Assembly (NCBI RefSeq): GCF_902491705.1
Contig: NZ_CABUIW010000019.1
Span: 1-34,469, forward strand
Source: an uncultured Lactobacillus sp.
Lineage (GTDB): Bacteria; Bacillota; Bacilli; Lactobacillales; Lactobacillaceae
DNA: 34,469 nt
Direction of reading: 5' to 3'
Within the stretch, counting starts at the first letter, position 1; each line of letters starts with the position of its first letter. Positions 15,487 to 23,487 of the stretch are shown piece by piece. Both the position numbers and the translations under genes were made by a program. A model generated the notes under the pieces. The model saw nothing but the letters and a program-made list of their open reading frames with translations, ran no database searches and was not told the origin of the DNA.

Positions 15487-16372
15487 TTTATTTAAACTAA
15501 TTGTGCAAGAAAGAGACCCAAAAAAATTGGGCTCTTTTTTGTTAAAAAAAGGATTTTCACACCAAGCATTAAATAATGCTAAACATCATAATGGTTTAAT
15601 TTTGGTAAATCATAAAAGAAGATATACCAGTTTTCATTTAAAAACTAATGATGAAGTAATTTTTGTTACTGGTGAAGAAAAGAAAAATGATTTTTTAAAG
15701 CCATCTAACAATCCGGTAGAGCCGGTTTTAGAAACGAAAAACTATATTATCTTAAATAAGCCAGCAGGTGTTTTATCGATTCCATCACGCTATGAAGATA
15801 ATGATGCAATTGTTAATCGCTTGATGGGCTATTTTATTCAAAAAAAGCAGCCAGATTTAAAGCCGCATGTAATTACTAGATTAGATCGTGATACGTCAGG
15901 CTTAGTACTAGTGGGTAAGAATTCTGTGGCTCACGCACGCTTTAGCAAAATCGGTAAGGAAAAATTTGTCAAAAAATATCATGCTATCGTGCATGGCAAT
16001 TTTAAAGATGAAGAATTGACGGGTTTGATTGATGAACCGATTGGCAAAGCAGGGAGCGGTGTTAAGAGAAGTGTAATCGCATCGGGCAAAAAGGCACAAA
16101 CAGAATATAAAGTGCTTAAGCAAGTGTCAGGAGCTAGTCTGGTTGAATTACGCTTGTTAACTGGCAGAACGCACCAAATCCGTGTGCATATGGCTTATTT
16201 AGGTCATCCCCTTTATGGTGATCCATTGTATGGAGTGGATGACAACTTTTCACGCCAAGCCTTGAATTGCTTTTATCTAAGATTTCCCGATCCTTTTAAT
16301 AATGGAGAAGATAAAACGATTGAGATTGCTGATCCAAGTGACATGCAAAAATTATGGCAGGAGCTTAATTAA
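15479..16372 (+). CDS. rluD: RluD-type 23S rRNA pseudouridine synthase
   Basis: The 297-residue protein has a short S4-like N-terminus (KKLGSFLLKKGFSHQALNNAK) and the RluA/RluD catalytic domain. The motif is HVITRLDRDTSGLVLVGKN, with catalytic Asp136. LLTGRTHQIRVHMAYLGHPLYGDPLYG follows. It isomerises uridine in large-subunit rRNA; exact positions cannot be read from sequence. Of two in-frame ATGs (15473, 15479) I chose 15479 because GGAGA at 15466-15470 is then 8 bases away. A long upstream extension in the same frame lies inside nadK and is spurious. Codons 11-21 coincide with a terminator-like hairpin. No other terminator is evident before the next gene. Confidence 0.9.
   Translation: MTSLFKLIVQERDPKKLGSFLLKKGFSHQALNNAKHHNGLILVNHKRRYTSFHLKTNDEVIFVTGEEKKNDFLKPSNNPVEPVLETKNYIILNKPAGVLSIPSRYEDNDAIVNRLMGYFIQKKQPDLKPHVITRLDRDTSGLVLVGKNSVAHARFSKIGKEKFVKKYHAIVHGNFKDEELTGLIDEPIGKAGSGVKRSVIASGKKAQTEYKVLKQVSGASLVELRLLTGRTHQIRVHMAYLGHPLYGDPLYGVDDNFSRQALNCFYLRFPDPFNNGEDKTIEIADPSDMQKLWQELN
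15511..15540 (+). terminator. Terminator-like hairpin inside the rluD 5' coding region
   Basis: AAGAG(a)CCCAA - A5 - TTGGGCTCTT gives ten pairs with one bulged A, then continues as a T-run ending at 15540. It starts 24 bases after the nadK stop. It is fully coding in rluD, so its use as a terminator is uncertain. Confidence 0.5.
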
Positions 16373-16412
16373 TAAAAATTTCTAAAACTATTAGGATTTG
16401 CTACTAAAAAAC

Positions 16413-16441
16413 TTGCATAACGAAACCGCTTTCTTTAGAAT
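16413..16441 (+). promoter_or_regulatory. Promoter of the oleate hydratase gene
   Basis: TTGCAT (16413-16418) and TAGAAT (16436-16441) are spaced by exactly 17 bases, leaving a leader of about 42 bases to the start codon. Confidence 0.8.
16421..16434. promoter_or_regulatory. cre-like CcpA site between -35 and -10
   Basis: cGAAACCGCTTTCt matches the core GNAANCGNWNNC of the catabolite-responsive element, with mismatches only at the two outer bases. It is near-palindromic around CG and fills the promoter spacer, where binding would repress. Confidence 0.65.
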
Positions 16442-16489
16442 TGAAGGTGTAATATAAAACTATTCGTGTACAGAAAAGAGGACATCTTT

Positions 16490-18265
16490 ATGTATTATTC
16501 CAATGGTAATTATGAAGCCTTTGCAGATCCTAAAAAGCCTGCAGGCGTAGATAAAAAGTCTGCTTATATTATTGGTAGTGGATTGGCTGGCCTTTCTGCA
16601 GCTGTTTTCTTAGTACGTGATGCTCAAATGAAGGGTGAACGTATCCATATCTTAGAAGAACTTCCAGTAGCAGGTGGTTCTCTTGATGGTGCTAAGCGTC
16701 CAAATGCTGGATTTGTTGTCCGTGGTGGACGTGAAATGGAAAACCACTTTGAATGTTTGTGGGACATGTACCGTTCAATTCCAAGTTTGGAAATTCCAGG
16801 TGCATCATATCTTGATGAATATTACTGGCTTGATAAAGAAGACCCTAACTCATCAAATTGTCGTTTGATTTATAACCGCGGCGATCGTTTACCAAGTGAT
16901 GGTCAATATGGTTTAGGTAAATGTGCTAACGAAATTGTTAAGCTGATCATGACTCCTGAAAAAGAACTTGAAGGAGAAACTATTGAAGAATTCTTTAGCG
17001 ACGACTTCTTCAAGACCAACTTCTGGTCATACTGGTCAACTATGTTTGCCTTTGAAAAATGGCACTCAGTAGCTGAAATGCGTCGCTACGCAATGCGCTT
17101 TATTCACCACATTGATGGTTTGCCAGACTTCACTGCTTTGAAGTTTAATAAATACAACCAATATGAATCAATGGTTAAACCATTACTTGCTTACTTAAAG
17201 GATCACGACGTTAAATTTGAATATGATTGCCATGTTCAAAACGTTGAAGTAGAACATGAAGGCAATGAAAAGATTGCCAAAAAGATTATCATGACGCAAA
17301 ATGGCAAAGAAACAGAAATTCCATTAACGCCAGATGACATTGTCTTTATCACCAACGGTTCAATCACTGAAAGTTCAACTTATGGTGATCAAAATACTCC
17401 AGCTCCAATTACTCACGCTAAGGGTAGTTCATGGAAGTTATGGGAAAACTTGGCTAAGCAAGATCCAGCCTTTGGTCATCCTGATGTCTTCTGTGAAAAC
17501 TTACCAGAGCGTAGTTGGTTTGTTTCAGCTACTACAACTTTGGAAAACAGAAAACTTGCTCCATACTTTGAACGTTTGACTAAGCGTAGCTTGTATGATG
17601 GCAAGGTTAACACTGGTGGTATTATTACTATCGTTGACTCTAACTGGGAACTTAGCTTTACCATCCACCGTCAACCTCACTTCAAGAGCCAAAACCCAGA
17701 TCAAATTGTTGTTTGGATCTACGCACTTTACTCAGACACTGAAGGTAATTACATTAAGAAGAGAATTGTTGACTGTACTGGTAAAGAAATCGCAGAAGAA
17801 CTTTTGTATCACTTAGGTGTTCCTGAAAGTCAAATCAGTGAAATGGCTAGTGAAGAAAACATGAATACTGTTCCTGTTTACATGCCATATGTTACTAGTT
17901 ACTTCATGCCTCGTCATGATGGCGACCGTCCAGCAGTTGTTCCAGATGGATCTGTCAACATTGCCTTTATTGGTAACTTTGCTGAATCTCCAACAAGAGA
18001 TACTGTCTTCACAACTGAATACTCAGTAAGAACTGCTATGGAAGCTGTATACACATTGCTTAATGTTGACCGTGGTGTTCCAGAAGTATTTGATTCTATT
18101 TATGACATTCGTCAATTGCTTCGTGCTATGTACTACATGTCAGACAAGAAGAAGTTAGTTGATCAAGACATGCCACTTCCTGAAAAATTAGCTGTTAAGA
18201 CTGGCATGAAGAAGATCAAGAGAACTTGGGTAGAAGAATTATTAAAAGAAGCAAACTTGATGTAA
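16490..18265 (+). CDS. ohyA: Oleate/linoleate hydratase (myosin-cross-reactive antigen family)
   Basis: The 591-residue FAD enzyme adds water to a cis double bond of free unsaturated fatty acids, giving hydroxy fatty acids. Visible features are the dinucleotide motif GSGLAGLSAA (GxGxxG at 29-34) and ILEELPVAGGSLDGA. These are followed by VRGGREMENHFECLWDMY, the acid-containing FAD/substrate loop, and the late motif VNIAFIGNFAESPTRDTVFTTEYSVR. The family name comes from an old antibody cross-reaction and has nothing to do with myosin. The ATG at 16490 follows AGAGGA; an upstream in-frame ATG at 16466 lacks a ribosome binding site. It is monocistronic with a promoter carrying a cre-like site. 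Regiospecificity (C10 or C13) cannot be told here. Biased codons suggest good expression. It likely detoxifies linoleate in the gut. Confidence 0.95.
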   Translation: MYYSNGNYEAFADPKKPAGVDKKSAYIIGSGLAGLSAAVFLVRDAQMKGERIHILEELPVAGGSLDGAKRPNAGFVVRGGREMENHFECLWDMYRSIPSLEIPGASYLDEYYWLDKEDPNSSNCRLIYNRGDRLPSDGQYGLGKCANEIVKLIMTPEKELEGETIEEFFSDDFFKTNFWSYWSTMFAFEKWHSVAEMRRYAMRFIHHIDGLPDFTALKFNKYNQYESMVKPLLAYLKDHDVKFEYDCHVQNVEVEHEGNEKIAKKIIMTQNGKETEIPLTPDDIVFITNGSITESSTYGDQNTPAPITHAKGSSWKLWENLAKQDPAFGHPDVFCENLPERSWFVSATTTLENRKLAPYFERLTKRSLYDGKVNTGGIITIVDSNWELSFTIHRQPHFKSQNPDQIVVWIYALYSDTEGNYIKKRIVDCTGKEIAEELLYHLGVPESQISEMASEENMNTVPVYMPYVTSYFMPRHDGDRPAVVPDGSVNIAFIGNFAESPTRDTVFTTEYSVRTAMEAVYTLLNVDRGVPEVFDSIYDIRQLLRAMYYMSDKKKLVDQDMPLPEKLAVKTGMKKIKRTWVEELLKEANLM

Positions 18266-18274
18266 TTCTAAACT

Positions 18275-18307
18275 AAAAAAGCTTGAGCATTTGCTCAAGC
18301 TTTTTTT
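18275..18307. terminator. Bidirectional terminator shared by ohyA and the TVP38 gene
   Basis: The stem GCTTGAGC / GCTCAAGC (18281-18300, loop ATTT) has six A before and seven T after. The stop codon of the convergent minus-strand gene lies inside the right arm (18295-18297). Confidence 0.93.
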
Positions 18308-18987
18308 GCGTGCTTTTTAAGACTTTTCATAATTAATAAAATTCCTGCAGCAATTAAGGCAATTACGATAAACATGATTACCGCCTTGATAATTCTGCTG
18401 CTGTCTAAATGCAAGATGGAGTCGCCACCATAAGCATAAATATAGGCAAATGGTGCAACACCAATCACGATTGGAATTAACTGCTTTTTTAAATTATTTT
18501 TGTTAATCATGACATTAACATAACTAACAGTAGCGCTAGGGATGAATGGAATTAAATATCCGATCGTTAAAGCAATCATTGGATATTTCTGCGTCGTCAA
18601 TAATTTATAGATCTTACTGTGTGACATGTTTTTGATATCATACAGCTTTCGAAGTAGTTCCATTAAAATGACTTGGCCTAAAATATCACTGATCCAGTTA
18701 ACGATAAAGCCAAACGCAGGTCCATATAAAATACCGTTTAACACACAGAAGATACCGTTGGATAAGCCAGGAATAGCTACACAAATAGCATTTAGAACGA
18801 ATAGGAAGGCTAAATCCTCAATGCCGTGACTGCGAACCATTTTTACTAATAGTTCTTCATTATGGTGATCAAAGTTAGTTAACAATCTTAATTCAGGTAG
18901 GTAGCTTAAATACAACTTGTATAAAAGAAGTAAACCTAATACGCCACCTAGAATAAATAATGTAATACGAATAATTTTGTGTTTCAC
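18295..18987 (-). CDS. TVP38/TMEM64 (VTT domain) family membrane protein
   Basis: The 230-residue protein has about five hydrophobic segments: 7-29, 58-82, 85-110, 137-160 and 198-222. Family features are the re-entrant region LNGILYGPAFGFIVNWISDILGQ and the later IGYLIPFIPSATVSYVNVMI. Members are DedA-related and some act as lipid scramblases or affect membrane-potential-linked processes; the substrate is not known here. The GTG start at 18987 follows AAGGTGAC. It is transcribed alone toward ohyA and downstream of the lactonase gene, which has its own terminator. The family call is confident; function is open. Confidence 0.85.
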   Translation of the reverse strand: MKHKIIRITLFILGGVLGLLLLYKLYLSYLPELRLLTNFDHHNEELLVKMVRSHGIEDLAFLFVLNAICVAIPGLSNGIFCVLNGILYGPAFGFIVNWISDILGQVILMELLRKLYDIKNMSHSKIYKLLTTQKYPMIALTIGYLIPFIPSATVSYVNVMINKNNLKKQLIPIVIGVAPFAYIYAYGGDSILHLDSSRIIKAVIMFIVIALIAAGILLIMKSLKKHAKKA

Positions 18988-19039
18988 TTTGTCACCTTCT
19001 TGTTTATGTTACCTTTATTCTACTTTAAATTTTGACAAT

Positions 19040-19070
19040 AAAAAAGCCATGACTATCTAAGTCATGACTT
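19040..19070 (-). terminator. Intrinsic terminator of the 6-phosphogluconolactonase gene
   Basis: On minus, AAGTCATGACT / AGTCATGGCTT form eleven pairs with one G-U over a five-base loop, followed by a six-T run, 10 bases after the stop codon. Confidence 0.88.
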
Positions 19071-19080
19071 AAAATTGATT

Positions 19081-20109
19081 CTACTTAGTAAATAAAACGC
19101 GTGTACCTTCTGGAACAGCAATATCTTTTTGAATAGGTGTTAATGTACCAGTACCACCATTTCTTAAGTAGAGAGTGGCGTTATCAGTGTTTTGATTTGC
19201 AGCTACTAAGTATTTTTCACTTTCGTCCCAGTTGAAATCACGTGGGAAGTCGCCAAAAGTAGAAACGCGTTGAACTAAGCTCAAAGTGTGAGCATCGTTT
19301 ACTTTGAAGACAGTGATTGAATTATGACCACGATTAGAAATATAAATGTATTTGCTATCACGGCTGATGTAAACAGCAGCGGCACCGTTATGCTCAGTGA
19401 AGTCATCAGGAATGGTCTTGTAAGTAGCAATATCTTCAAAGTCCCAGGTGTCTTCGTTGAACTTAACTACGTTGATCTTGCTGGAAAGTTCACCAACAAC
19501 GTAGAAATAGTTGCCGTCTTTAGAAAAGACAATGTGACGATCGCCAAAGCCGGCTTCGTTCTTGTATTGTGCTAAGTGCTTTAATTCACCATTTTCAAGA
19601 CGGTAGAAGTCAACAGTATCATTGCCTAAGTCGCAACTAACTAAATTGCCAGCAGGGGTTTCATCGAAGAAGTGTGGGTGAGGACCGTCTACTTGCTCTG
19701 GGCGAGGGCCTAAGCTTTCAGGCTTGTGGGTAGTTTGAGCAACTAATTCTAACTTGCCGCTGTCACTATAACTAAATACTGATAAAACAGCGGTGTGATA
19801 GTTGGCAGTGTAAAGCAATTTTTTATCATGGTTAATGCCTACATAAGCTGGTGAAGCACCAGGTGTTAAATGACGATCAACTTCATTAGAACCTGATTCA
19901 TTTACTTTAAATACGCTGATACCACCCTTGTCGCCAGCGTTATTGATAGTAAAAATGAGATCGCCATCTTTTTGGAAGTAAGTAGGTCCACCAACACTGA
20001 CAATATTTTCAGCTTTACCTAAACGAGCATCATTATTTTCACCAGTAAAAGGTAATTCGTAAATCCCTTTTGAGGTTTTCTTAGTATATCCTCCGATTAA
20101 AACCTTCAT
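19081..20109 (-). CDS. pgl: Lactonase family protein, probable 6-phosphogluconolactonase
   Basis: The 342-residue seven-bladed beta-propeller belongs to the YbhE/Pgl lactonase family. It carries the start KVLIGGYTKKTSKGIY, the signature LGPRPEQVDGPHPHFF with the paired His, and ASPAYVGINHDKKLLYTANYH. Known members hydrolyse 6-phosphogluconolactone in the oxidative pentose-phosphate branch; others cleave different lactones. The ATG at 20109 is chosen because GGAGG lies 6-8 bases upstream; the ORF-extending ATG at 20124 contains that ribosome binding site within its codons. An extended -10 (TGG-TATACT) sits at 20156-20164. It is monocistronic and divergent from the P-type ATPase gene. Confidence 0.88.
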   Translation of the reverse strand: MKVLIGGYTKKTSKGIYELPFTGENNDARLGKAENIVSVGGPTYFQKDGDLIFTINNAGDKGGISVFKVNESGSNEVDRHLTPGASPAYVGINHDKKLLYTANYHTAVLSVFSYSDSGKLELVAQTTHKPESLGPRPEQVDGPHPHFFDETPAGNLVSCDLGNDTVDFYRLENGELKHLAQYKNEAGFGDRHIVFSKDGNYFYVVGELSSKINVVKFNEDTWDFEDIATYKTIPDDFTEHNGAAAVYISRDSKYIYISNRGHNSITVFKVNDAHTLSLVQRVSTFGDFPRDFNWDESEKYLVAANQNTDNATLYLRNGGTGTLTPIQKDIAVPEGTRVLFTK

Positions 20110-20155
20110 ATATTTGGCCTCCATTATTTAAATATAAAGAAACTTTATAAAATTA

Positions 20156-20164
20156 AGTATACCA
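20156..20164 (-). promoter_or_regulatory. Extended -10 element of the lactonase gene
   Basis: On the minus strand, TGGTATACT lies 47 bases before the start codon. No good -35 box is seen, as expected for an extended -10 promoter. Confidence 0.5.
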
Positions 20165-20263
20165 TGGGAAAAGATCTGATTATGACTATTTAACGTAAAA
20201 AGTGATACAGTTAGAACTATAAGTATAAGTGAATATATTTTTCTAAGGAGGCATATAAATAAA

Positions 20264-23017
20264 ATGGATGAAAAAAAGATCCGTGAACTATATGCTCAAA
20301 ATGATATTAAAGATGTTTTTAACAATTTGCATTCCTCTGCAGATGGTTTAACACCTGAAGAAGCTGAAAAGCGACTAAAAAAATATGGTGAAAATACCAT
20401 CAAAAAAGCTGCTGCGGAATCTGAATGGAAAACCTTTTTTAAGAATTTTATTAGCACGATGGCCATTTTGCTTTGGATCTCCGGATTCATTGCAATAATT
20501 TCAGGCACGGCTGAACTAGGAATTGCTATTTGGTTAGTTAATATTATCAATGGCTTGTTCAGTTTCTGGCAAGAACGTGCTGCTAAAAAAGCAACGGATG
20601 CATTGAACAATATGTTGCCAACGTATGTTGATGTAATTCGTGGCGATAAAAAGCTGCAGATTGATAGCAAACGGCTGGTTCCAGGTGACGTGTTTGTTTT
20701 ACAAGCAGGCAATTCCATTCCAGCTGATGCCAGAATTATTTCTGCTAGTTCAATGCAGGTTGATCAAAGTGCATTGAACGGTGAATCTGTTCCTGAATCA
20801 AAAACAACTAAATATGATCCTGGGGAAGGTAGTTATGCGGAAAGCAATTTGGTTTATTCAGGAACTACCGTTGGTGCTGGGACTGCACGTGCAATTGCCT
20901 TTGCGACAGGGATGAACACTGAATTTGGGCGAATAGCTAGTTTAACGCAAAAGCAAACTAAAACTACTAGCCCATTAACAGCGGAACTTAATCGTTTAAC
21001 TAAGCAAATTTCAATTATCGCGATTACGATTGGGGTTATCTTCCTGATTGCTGCGATTTTCTTTGTTAAATATCCATTTGCTAAAGCATTTATCTTTGCT
21101 TTGGGTATGATTGTAGCCTTTATTCCAGAAGGACTTTTGCCAACTGTAACTTTGAGCTTGGCTCAAGGTGTTAGAAGAATGGCTAAAAAGCACGCCTTGG
21201 TTAAAGAGTTAAATTCTGTAGAAACATTGGGTGAAACAACAGTTATCTGTTCTGATAAAACTGGTACGTTAACGCAAAACCAAATGACTATTCACTACAT
21301 TTGGACTCCAGCTAATGAGTATCATGTAACAGGTAACGGTTATGTTAACAATGGTCAAATTGAACTAAATAATAAACAACTCTGGTATGAAGAAAATCCA
21401 GATTTGCATAAACTTGTTCAAATTGCCGCTTTGGATAATGATACTAGCGTACAACCTGCTAAAGAAAAGGGTGCAAAGCCTAAGATCTTAGGTACGCCAA
21501 CTGAAGCTAGTTTGATTATCATGGCTGAAAAAGCCGGTTTTGATAATCAAAAAGTTTTGGTTAAATATCCACGTCTGCGTGAATTACCATTTGATTCTGA
21601 TCGTAAGAGAATGTCAACGATTCATCGCTGGAACGATACACAATATATTATTTTCACTAAAGGATCATACAGCGACACGATTAAACAGTGTGATCGTATC
21701 CAAGTTAATGGTCAAGTACGTGAAATGACAGATGATGATCGACTACGTTCTAAGAAGGCTAACGCTGATTATGCTTCACGCGGATTGCGTAGTATGGCCT
21801 TAGCATATCGGATTATTGATCGTGATGTAGATATTAATAAAATATCTATTGATGAGGCAGAAAATCACTTGGTCTTTGTAGGTTTAACTACAATGAGTGA
21901 TCCACCTCGTCCAGAAATTTATGATGCTGTTAAACGTTGTCACCAAGCTAAGATTAGAATCATCATGGTAACTGGTGACTCAAAGTTGACTGCTAAATCA
22001 GTTGCTGTTCAAATTGGTTTGACCTCTGATAAAGCTCGCGTTATTTCAGGTAACGAGCTTGAAAAGATGAGCGATGATGAACTTCGTAAGGCTTTGAAGG
22101 GTGAAGTCATTTTTGCCAGAGTTGCTCCTGAGCAAAAGTATCGTATTGTTAAGAACTGTCAAGCAAATGGTGAAGTTGTTGCTTCAACTGGTGACGGGGT
22201 TAACGATGCTCCTGCTTTAAAGCAAGCTGATATCGGCATTGCGATGGGGCAAACTGGTACAGATGTTGCTAAGGAAGCAGCCAACATGATTTTAACGGAT
22301 GATAACTTTGCATCAATCGTAGCTGCAATTGAAGAAGGACGTGCCGTTTATTCAAACATTCGTAAGTTCTTAACTTATATTTTGACTTCAAACGTGCCAG
22401 AAGCTATTCCATCAGTATTGTTCTTATTCTCTGGTGGTCTAATTCCTTTGCCAATGACAGTTATGCAAATTTTGACAGTTGACTTAGGTACTGACATGCT
22501 TCCTGCCTTAGGGCTAGGTGCAGAAGCCGCTGATCCAGACATTATGAATCAGCCGCCAAGAAAGCGTAGTGAACACTTATTAAACAAGGGTGTAATGATT
22601 AAAGCCTTTTGTTGGTATGGTTTATTATCTAGTTTGATTTCTACTGGAGCTTACTTCTTTGTTAACGCTCAAAATGGTTGGCCACAAACTGCTTTAGCTG
22701 CAAGTGGTCCTGTTTATATGCGTGCCACTACAATGGTATTAGGTGCGATCGTCTTTACACAGATTGCTAACGTTTTGAACTGTCGTACTAATAAGACATC
22801 TGTTTTCAAGAAAGGATTATTTAGCAACAAGAATATTTGGTATGGTATTATCTTTGAAATTTGCTTGTTCTTTGTTTTGACAATTACACCAGGTATTCGT
22901 CAATTATTTAACACCACACCATTGTTTGCTTCAGATTGGTTATTCTTGTTCTTATTACCAATTCCATTAGTACTTCTTGATGAAGCTAGAAAATGGATTA
23001 TGTATCATAAAAAATAA
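20264..23017 (+). CDS. P-type cation-transporting ATPase, Na+/K+-ATPase-like (P2C) motifs
   Basis: The 917-residue pump has an N-terminal cation-ATPase domain (about 10-75), an actuator domain with the TGES-type loop (ALNGESVPES), phosphorylation Asp331 in CSDKTGTLTQ, hinge TGDGVNDAPAL and ten predicted membrane helices. Ion-site helices read PEGLLPTVT (Pro288, Glu289), TSNVPEAIP (Asn710, Glu713) and VDLGTDMLPA (Asp740, Asp744). These match the Na+/K+- and H+/K+-ATPase pattern more than the Ca2+ pump pattern (PEGLPAV, NLVTDGLPA). Transport of Na+, K+ or H+ is therefore more likely than Ca2+, but ion specificity is inferred. There is no beta subunit. AAGGAGG is 12 bases before the ATG, an unusually long spacing with no alternative start. 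It is monocistronic. Confidence 0.9.
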   Translation: MDEKKIRELYAQNDIKDVFNNLHSSADGLTPEEAEKRLKKYGENTIKKAAAESEWKTFFKNFISTMAILLWISGFIAIISGTAELGIAIWLVNIINGLFSFWQERAAKKATDALNNMLPTYVDVIRGDKKLQIDSKRLVPGDVFVLQAGNSIPADARIISASSMQVDQSALNGESVPESKTTKYDPGEGSYAESNLVYSGTTVGAGTARAIAFATGMNTEFGRIASLTQKQTKTTSPLTAELNRLTKQISIIAITIGVIFLIAAIFFVKYPFAKAFIFALGMIVAFIPEGLLPTVTLSLAQGVRRMAKKHALVKELNSVETLGETTVICSDKTGTLTQNQMTIHYIWTPANEYHVTGNGYVNNGQIELNNKQLWYEENPDLHKLVQIAALDNDTSVQPAKEKGAKPKILGTPTEASLIIMAEKAGFDNQKVLVKYPRLRELPFDSDRKRMSTIHRWNDTQYIIFTKGSYSDTIKQCDRIQVNGQVREMTDDDRLRSKKANADYASRGLRSMALAYRIIDRDVDINKISIDEAENHLVFVGLTTMSDPPRPEIYDAVKRCHQAKIRIIMVTGDSKLTAKSVAVQIGLTSDKARVISGNELEKMSDDELRKALKGEVIFARVAPEQKYRIVKNCQANGEVVASTGDGVNDAPALKQADIGIAMGQTGTDVAKEAANMILTDDNFASIVAAIEEGRAVYSNIRKFLTYILTSNVPEAIPSVLFLFSGGLIPLPMTVMQILTVDLGTDMLPALGLGAEAADPDIMNQPPRKRSEHLLNKGVMIKAFCWYGLLSSLISTGAYFFVNAQNGWPQTALAASGPVYMRATTMVLGAIVFTQIANVLNCRTNKTSVFKKGLFSNKNIWYGIIFEICLFFVLTITPGIRQLFNTTPLFASDWLFLFLLPIPLVLLDEARKWIMYHKK

Positions 23018-23029
23018 TTAACGATTTGG

Positions 23030-23058
23030 GCCGCTTAAGTTTTTAAGCGGCTTTTCTT
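23030..23058 (+). terminator. Intrinsic terminator of the P-type ATPase gene
   Basis: Perfect nine-base arms GCCGCTTAA and TTAAGCGGC have a four-base loop, followed by TTTTCTT, 12 bases after the stop. Confidence 0.9.
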
Positions 23059-23090
23059 ATGCTAAAATTATTTTTAAGGAGATAATTATT

Positions 23091-23471
23091 ATGAAATGGA
23101 TTTCAACTATTAAGAAAATTGGTAAAAAAGCTGTCGATAATAAAGATGGCATGGTAATTTTGTTTGGTGAAGGTGCTAACAAGGAACTGGAAGATGTCTC
23201 AGTTATCCAAAAGTTTGATGAAAAAACACCAGTTAGTGGCTTCGTATTTAAGAAAGGCGACACTATTACTGTTGACGGTCAAACTTATGTAGCAAATTAT
23301 GTAGGTCCAATGGTTGAAAGTAACATGAAAGCATTGGGTCACGTTACCTTGTTCTTTAACCGTCCAGTATCAAAGACACCTTTAGCTAATGCTGTTTACT
23401 TTGATCCAGATGTAGATCAACCAATGCCTACCTTTAGAGTAGATGATGATATTGTTTACGAACACATTTAA
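23091..23471 (+). CDS. Orphan PTS glucitol/sorbitol-type IIA protein lacking the phosphorylatable histidine
   Basis: The 126-residue protein has the GutA/SrlB IIA fold pattern: STIKKIGKKAVDNKDGMVILFGEGA, FVFKKGDTITVDGQTYVANYVGPMVESNMKALGHVTLFF. In the E. coli enzyme the phosphoryl acceptor is His43 in CFIHCHG; the equivalent here is VIQKFD with Gln40. His84 (LGHVTLF) is a conserved structural position, and the only other His is at 125. No IIB or IIC gene is nearby. It is thus unlikely to transport sorbitol and may be a regulatory or metabolite-sensing remnant. The ribosome binding site AAGGAGA precedes the ATG, and an extended -10 (TGC-TAAAAT, 23060-23068) lies upstream. It is followed after 16 bases by the AI-2E permease gene. 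Confidence 0.82.
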   Translation: MKWISTIKKIGKKAVDNKDGMVILFGEGANKELEDVSVIQKFDEKTPVSGFVFKKGDTITVDGQTYVANYVGPMVESNMKALGHVTLFFNRPVSKTPLANAVYFDPDVDQPMPTFRVDDDIVYEHI

Positions 23472-23487
23472 TAATTAGGACAGTTAG

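Noticed and set aside
16490..18265. Streptococcal-style surface antigen or virulence factor, from the old name myosin-cross-reactive antigen
   Set aside because: There is no signal peptide or wall anchor, and the FAD and hydratase motifs are clear. The name is historical.
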